In this document: positions 59,108 through 64,000 of the stretch, piece by piece
How the letters are laid out: each line of letters opens with the position of its first letter
Numbering within the stretch: position 1 is the stretch's first letter
Assembly (NCBI GenBank): GCA_026985075.1
Contig: JALSQX010000087.1
Span: 1-64,000 of the forward strand
Length of the DNA: 64,000 nucleotides
Reading direction: 5' to 3'
DNA from: Blastocatellia bacterium
Lineage (GTDB): Bacteria; Acidobacteriota; Blastocatellia; HR10; J050
Notes under the pieces: generated by a model
Databases searched by the model: none
The model's input: only the letters and a program-made list of their open reading frames with translations
What the model was told of the DNA's origin: nothing
Made by a program: the position numbers and the translations under genes

Positions 59108-60334
59108 ATGCAAATGAAAACAACGTCCTCGCACGGAAAGTTGCTGCAACCGCTCTACGATTTCCTGCGCTTGGAAGCTGCGGGCGGCTTGGTCCTGATG
59201 ACGGCCGCCGTGCTGGCGTTGATCGTCGCCAACTCGCCTCTCGCGGTCTACTACACAGTGTTGCTTGATCTCCCGCTTGCGATCAATTTCGGCGCCTTTG
59301 GAATCGCCAAACCCTTGCTACTATGGATCAATGACGGCCTAATGGCAGTGTTCTTCTTCCTCGTTGGCATGGAACTGAAGCGCGAGGTACTCGATGGCCA
59401 CCTGTCAAGCCTGCGCCAAGCAAGCCTGCCGGCGTTCGCCGCCGTAGGAGGAATGCTGGTGCCTGCGGCCTTCTACGCGACATTCAACTGGACTGACTCT
59501 GTTGCGGTGAAGGGGTGGGCGATACCGACCGCGACCGACATTGCCTTTGCTTTGGGCGTTCTCTCACTTCTTGGAAAACGGGTTCCAACGGCGCTGAAAG
59601 CCTTTCTCCTGAGCGTCGCCATCTTCGATGATCTTGGGGCCATCGTCGTGATTGCGTTATTCTACACGGCTGCTCTGTCCTCGCTTTCGCTGGCTGTCGC
59701 CGCTGGTCTGATCCTGGCCCTCGCTGCCCTCAATCGCGTAGGAGTGATGAGGCCGGCCCCCTATTTCCTGATCGGCATTCTACTGTGGGTGGCGGTATTG
59801 AAGTCGGGCATCCACGCGACGCTGGCGGGCGTTGTGTTAGCGATGTTCATTCCGCTGCGCGGGCCGGACAAGCTCCAGTCACAAACACCCGAGTCGCCGC
59901 TGCGACACCTGGAACACACGCTGCATCCATGGGTGGCGTTTGGGGTTCTGCCCATCTTTGCGTTCGCCAACGCCGGTGTCTCGCTCGGGGAACTCTCAAT
60001 TAGCGACATGTTTCATCCAGTTCCGCTTGGCATCGTAACCGGACTGTTTTTTGGAAAACAGATCGGGGTACTGGCACTATGCTGGATTGCTACGCGCGTT
60101 CGAATCGCTTCGCTTCCCGAAGGCGTCAGTTGGCGGCAACTTCACGGTACGGCTCTGCTGTGCGGCATTGGATTCACCATGAGCCTGTTTATCGCATCCC
60201 TGGCCTTCGAGCAAGGCAACACGGCCTATCTGGGGCTGGAGCGGCTCGGCATCTTGATCGGCTCACTGGTTTCCGGGTTGTCGGGTTACATTGTGCTTCG
60301 CGTTGCTTCGGTCAATGGAGCCGAGGCCGTATAA
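59108..60334 (+). CDS. nhaA: Na+/H+ antiporter NhaA
   Basis: [43 protein letters not shown] motifs. Confidence 0.95.
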   Translation: MQMKTTSSHGKLLQPLYDFLRLEAAGGLVLMTAAVLALIVANSPLAVYYTVLLDLPLAINFGAFGIAKPLLLWINDGLMAVFFFLVGMELKREVLDGHLSSLRQASLPAFAAVGGMLVPAAFYATFNWTDSVAVKGWAIPTATDIAFALGVLSLLGKRVPTALKAFLLSVAIFDDLGAIVVIALFYTAALSSLSLAVAAGLILALAALNRVGVMRPAPYFLIGILLWVAVLKSGIHATLAGVVLAMFIPLRGPDKLQSQTPESPLRHLEHTLHPWVAFGVLPIFAFANAGVSLGELSISDMFHPVPLGIVTGLFFGKQIGVLALCWIATRVRIASLPEGVSWRQLHGTALLCGIGFTMSLFIASLAFEQGNTAYLGLERLGILIGSLVSGLSGYIVLRVASVNGAEAV

Positions 60335-60428
60335 CAAGCCGATGAAGTAGACGGTCGCTTCCGTCACGGCCCTTGAAAAGCGAGGCCCGCGCCGTGCGCG
60401 TCTGCGGCTTATCGCCAGGTCGTTAGGC
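60331..60428 (+). other. attC-like site downstream of nhaA
   Basis: ATAACAAGCCG ... CGGCTTATCGCCAGGTCGTTAGGC, imperfect palindrome with AAC/GTTAGGC cores. Confidence 0.65.
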
Positions 60429-60438
60429 GGATAGCGCC

Positions 60439-61179
60439 ATGGACACAAATGAAGTGATACAACATTTGCTGAACAACATGCTTATGGCAGCTAACCTCCA
60501 TAGAGTGCCAAGTCCAGCATGGCTAGTTGAGAGCGGTCTGCACCGGCCTCTGCCTATCATCGAGCTACTGCACGACTCCGTGTATTATCCAGCGTCAGGT
60601 ACGGACAGCGACCCGATCACGCACATTGGACACTACTTCTGGAGCTTCATTTATGCGGACTACGGCTATACGCCTGAGGCTGTTACACAAACTCTAAGTG
60701 CGGAGAGGTTCGGCGACCACAAATTGCTCGGACGCAGGACAGTAACAGAGGAGGAGCTGCCGTTGAACCAATGGAACTCGGAGACCGATGGGGGGTTGGC
60801 TTATGGGCTACCTATCGAAAACAGTGCACCACCATTCTTTAGGAGGGGTCAGTGTCCGTTTGCAGAATGGGCGCTGTTAGAACGACACTGTATTCCGGAC
60901 AAGTCTCAAGAGTGGATAAGCTTATTGTACATAGGAGCAGACGGGGTCACCCTGCTGGAAAAGCTCTATGTTGAGAACGGCATCACGCCTGCCTGCATTT
61001 GTGTGATCCAAGCTCCGCCGGCACGGGGAGGCTTTCACTGGACAGATTTTGAAGACGAACATAAATATTTTGCACAACTGCTGCAGCGCAATCCAGCAGG
61101 CCTACTGCGCTTCTCACCTTACGGTGGCAGTGGCAACCCTGAGCGGTACAAGAAACCTTGCTGGACAGCACTACGATAG
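60439..61179 (+). CDS. Hypothetical protein in cassette-like position
   Basis: 246-aa ORF between two attC-like sites. Confidence 0.6.
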   Translation: MDTNEVIQHLLNNMLMAANLHRVPSPAWLVESGLHRPLPIIELLHDSVYYPASGTDSDPITHIGHYFWSFIYADYGYTPEAVTQTLSAERFGDHKLLGRRTVTEEELPLNQWNSETDGGLAYGLPIENSAPPFFRRGQCPFAEWALLERHCIPDKSQEWISLLYIGADGVTLLEKLYVENGITPACICVIQAPPARGGFHWTDFEDEHKYFAQLLQRNPAGLLRFSPYGGSGNPERYKKPCWTALR

Positions 61180-61252
61180 GTGTCTTGCCTGGCCACTAGA
61201 GAGAAGGCAAGGTGAACCCCCTGGAGGCGCACTGAGCTTATGGGAGCGAACC

Positions 61253-61338
61253 GCCTGACAAGCGCTTGCCCCTGACGCCACTTCGCTGCGCTTCTCGGCG
61301 CTGCGGATGGACATTCGCTTGTTGTGGCCACGTTATGC
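61253..61338 (+). other. attC-like site
   Basis: GCCTGACAAGCG ... CGCTTGTTGTGGCCACGTTATGC. Confidence 0.6.
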
Positions 61339-61471
61339 GCGCCCCCGAACAAGCCAATGAAGGGTATCTTCCTTCGGGGAAGCAAGCTTTCCCTCTGAAT
61401 CAGCCCTCATCCGCAGCGCCGTTATGTCACCATGTACCCATTTCGGGTGACGTTTGGCATGAGGCCAGCCA

Positions 61472-61721
61472 ATGTATTTTGAGATCATTGGTGAAATTGA
61501 AAACAGCGAACTATCGCCGTGGGTAAATCCATAGGGGACCTCGAGCACCTCCACCAGCCGTATGGTCCCGGGCGTTGGAGAAAGCTCGAAGGGATTGCCA
61601 CAGTGCGTCTCCTTGATGGTAGGACTAAGAGGGCTGAAGTCCATGGGTACGGGGCGCATGGCATCGGGAAGAGGAAGATGAAAATAAAATTTCGTCCACC
61701 GTTTTGTTCTCACCCATGATC
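61472..61721 (+). pseudogene. Frameshifted small hypothetical gene
   Basis: MYFEIIGEIENSE in one frame continues as TIAVGKSIGDLEHLHQPYGPGRWRKLEGIATVRLLDGRTKRAEVHGYGAHGIGKRKMKIKF in another. Confidence 0.5.
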
Positions 61722-61822
61722 CGCCCACTCAGGTAGCGTTGGAACTGCACCAGCGCTCGATGGGGAAAGCCGCTCTCAAACCAGGATGCATAGTGCTGCA
61801 CGGTGAGGGGAAACTCCACCAA
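61625..61822 (-). pseudogene. N-terminal transposase fragment
   Basis: MVEFPLTVQHYASWFESGFPHRALVQFQRYLSGRIMGENKTVDEI resembles DDE transposase N-termini. Confidence 0.5.
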
Positions 61823-61860
61823 TGGTAATCTGACTCGGCCTCCTTTCCACTCCCCTTATG

Positions 61861-62088
61861 TTACCATCGTTCCCTCATACTCCCACTGCCTTGAGTATCC
61901 GGTTGTTCAGGCGCCGCAGGACCAGATGAGGTCACTGCAAAAGTCGCGTTTTCCCGATCGAAGAACGTGATTGATCCCTTTTGTTGTTTGATGAGCATGC
62001 CAGCCAGTGTGGTCTTGCCCACCTGTCCGGCTCCCACCATGCCCACAGTCGATGGAACTCTCGAACCCGCTCGATCATGCGGGTACAT
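61861..62088 (-). pseudogene. N-terminal fragment of a P-loop ATPase
   Basis: GAGQVGKTTLAGMLIKQQKGSITFFDRENA. Confidence 0.45.
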
Positions 62089-62222
62089 GATACCTTGAAC
62101 ATTCAGCGCTCATAACCGAAATTTCAAGGTTGCTCGATTGGACTCGGTGATGAGAGCCAACCAGATGAGGAGTACATTGCCAGTGGCAAACTCATCTCTC
62201 CCTCCTTCATTGGCCGGACTCG

Positions 62223-62468
62223 GTGATGAGAACCAGCCAGATGGAGGATACAGAGAGAGTCTCTCGCGTGGGGCCAAATGAGACTGTGCTCACCATCCAC
62301 CTCCTTCGCCTGCTGCTGTTGGGTGGTGTCCTCATAGGGTTGGCCGCGAGTCACCTGACTCCTGGTTGGGCTCAGGCAGCGCGCGTCTTCATTCCTCCGG
62401 CGTTGATCATGGTCCTCTATGGCGTGATGGTGCGCATCCCCCTCGATGAAGGAGGCAGAGGCATTTGA
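62223..62468 (+). pseudogene. Truncated 5' copy of ACR3-like transporter gene
   Basis: [47 protein letters not shown] then frame diverges; near-identical to the gene starting at 63478. Confidence 0.75.
62310..62449 (+). repeat. Direct repeat copy 1 (partner 63526-63665)
   Basis: 140 bp, 2 differences seen by eye (ctcatagg/ctcgtagg, ccctcgatga/cccttgatga). Confidence 0.9.
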
Positions 62469-62730
62469 CTCTTTCCGCGCCGGATTCTCTTTGAAGAAAA
62501 ATCGAGTGTGGAGTATATTTTGCTTGGAATCCCGGTCATGGTTGAGGGGAAAAAGTGAAAAGCACGACGACGAGTTCCCGCCGAGTCATTGCGTGGTCTA
62601 TCGCCCGATGGAGAGGACGACGAGTTTTTCGCGGGAAAGAGAGTTCGTCTGTGATCCGGGCTACATGGGAACACAGCAGCAGCGGCCGAATCGAACGCGG
62701 CTCTTTGAGAAATCCGGGAGCGCAGGGAAT

Positions 62731-63021
62731 ATGAGACGTGAGGAACTGCTGAGGGAAAAACGGGATGAGATCTTACGCATTGCAACCAGACACGGAGCGC
62801 GAAACGTGCGCGTATTCGGGTCTGTAGCTCGGGGAGAGGCCGACGAGGAGAGCGATATCGACCTCCTTGTCCAGTTCGAGCCGGGTCGCAGCTTGCTCGA
62901 TCATGCCGCATTATGGTTGGAATTACGAGAACTCCTGGGCTGCAGGGTGGATGTGGTCAGTGAGCGAGGGCTCAAACCGCGCATCAAGGAACGAGTGCTG
63001 AGAGAAGCGATTCCGCTATGA
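62731..63021 (+). CDS. MNT-type nucleotidyltransferase (antitoxin)
   Basis: [27 protein letters not shown] GSx10DxD motif. Confidence 0.9.
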   Translation: MRREELLREKRDEILRIATRHGARNVRVFGSVARGEADEESDIDLLVQFEPGRSLLDHAALWLELRELLGCRVDVVSERGLKPRIKERVLREAIPL

Positions 63022-63362
63022 GAGATCCCTCAGAGCGACTCCAAGATATTCTGGAGGCTATCGAGCGTATCGAGCGCTACGCCGTGAAGGGGCGTGATGC
63101 CTTTGAAGAGGACGAACTCCTGCAAGTCTGGATCGTGCATCACCTCCAGATCATTGGTGAAGCAGCGGCGGGGCTCGGGCGAGATTTCCACAAGGCTCAT
63201 CCTGTTGTACCGTGGCCGGAGATAGTTGCGATGCGGAACATCCTCGTTCATGAATACTTCGGTGTGGATTTGGAGGAGATCTGGCGCGTCGTTGAACGTG
63301 ACCTGCCTGAAATCAAGGAGTCCATCAGGAAGTTGCTTCAGAACCTGGGTCATCAGGGATGA
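63018..63362 (+). CDS. HEPN-type protein (DUF86-like toxin)
   Basis: [20 protein letters not shown] and [13 protein letters not shown] (RNxxxHxY); overlaps MNT gene. Confidence 0.9.
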   Translation: MRDPSERLQDILEAIERIERYAVKGRDAFEEDELLQVWIVHHLQIIGEAAAGLGRDFHKAHPVVPWPEIVAMRNILVHEYFGVDLEEIWRVVERDLPEIKESIRKLLQNLGHQG

Positions 63363-63477
63363 GAACCTCGCGGGCACAATCGCGCCGGTAGATCACCGAG
63401 TGCAGCGGCCGAAAAGATCCATCGAACCAAACAGTCGCCTTGACTTCTCCGGTGAGTGAGGGCATGGTGTAGGGTTT

Positions 63478-64000
63478 GTGGAGAGAACGGCTGCTTCGCT
63501 CAGTGCATGGGATCGCGCTCAACCGCTGCTGCTGTTGGGTGGTGTCCTCGTAGGGTTGGCCGCGAGTCACCTGACTCCTGGTTGGGCTCAGGCAGCGCGC
63601 GTCTTCATTCCTCCGGCGTTGATCATGGTCCTCTATGGCGTGATGGTGCGCATCCCCCTTGATGAGATTCGGGCGGCTCTCAGCAAAATCAAGCCCATGG
63701 CTCTGGCTCTGGCCATCAACTTCATCTTCAATCCGGCGCTGGCTTGGGCGTTGGGCGCGCTCTTTTTGCGCCACCATCCGGAACTATGGGTCGGATTGGT
63801 CATGTACCTGGTGACGCCGTGCACCGATTGGTACTTGATCTTCACGCATCTGGCTCGCGGCGATACGGCGCTGGGAGTTGCTCTCTTACCCTGGAACCTG
63901 ATTCTGCAAATCACACTTCTGCCCGTATACTTGCTGATGCTGACTGGCCGATTGATTCCCATTGACATGAGGGCATTGGGTGAAAGCGTCGCACTCTACT
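63478..64000 (+). CDS. ACR3-like arsenite efflux / bile acid:Na+ symporter family permease, truncated by window end
   Basis: GTG start VERTAASLSAWDRAQPLLLLGGVLVGLAASHL...[50 protein letters not shown]. Confidence 0.8.
   Translation, partial: MERTAASLSAWDRAQPLLLLGGVLVGLAASHLTPGWAQAARVFIPPALIMVLYGVMVRIPLDEIRAALSKIKPMALALAINFIFNPALAWALGALFLRHHPELWVGLVMYLVTPCTDWYLIFTHLARGDTALGVALLPWNLILQITLLPVYLLMLTGRLIPIDMRALGESVALY
63526..63665 (+). repeat. Direct repeat copy 2 (partner 62310-62449)
   Basis: See copy 1. Confidence 0.9.

Noticed and set aside
61333-61728. Minus-strand 131-aa ORF
   Set aside because: Antisense to the frameshifted small gene at 61472-61721, which has the more protein-like composition.
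1-64000. CRISPR array, rRNA or tRNA genes
   Set aside because: No regularly spaced repeats, rRNA signatures or tRNA cloverleaf motifs were recognised.

Overview
High-GC chromosomal window, probably Acidobacteriota (Oar-like TonB receptor, DUF5916 and DUF1259 proteins; taxonomy is inference). Positions 1-43.9 kb are mostly ordinary: serC, an HDAC-like deacetylase, a senA-senB-egtD type operon (selenoneine/ergothioneine), M14 peptidase, RNase H, gabT plus permease with a MerR-XRE-cupin regulator, amidohydrolase, TonB receptor, penicillin acylase, malQ/GH57/glgB, a two-component system, porin, and a ferric-type ABC transporter. The main discovery is in the metal-resistance island at 44.0-58.3 kb. 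Three genes each carry one in-frame TGA exactly where a metal-binding cysteine is expected: an HMA-domain secreted protein (UPFC, with a Cys paralogue CPFC 1 kb away), a small MerT-like membrane protein (CU for CC), and a CusB-type RND adaptor (CPIUGMDLVP for CPICGMDLVP). In each case the frame stays open after the TGA and a bSECIS-like hairpin follows 17-26 nt later. I interpret these as a previously split or missed selenocysteine-based heavy-metal (Hg/Cu/Ag) handling system, under MerR-type promoters with 20-bp spacers, in a genome that also appears to encode selenoneine biosynthesis. The last 6 kb hold an integron-like remnant (IntI N-terminus fragment, nhaA cassette, attC-like sites), transposase and ATPase debris, and an MNT/HEPN module flanked by a 140-bp direct repeat of a 5' ACR3-like gene segment.
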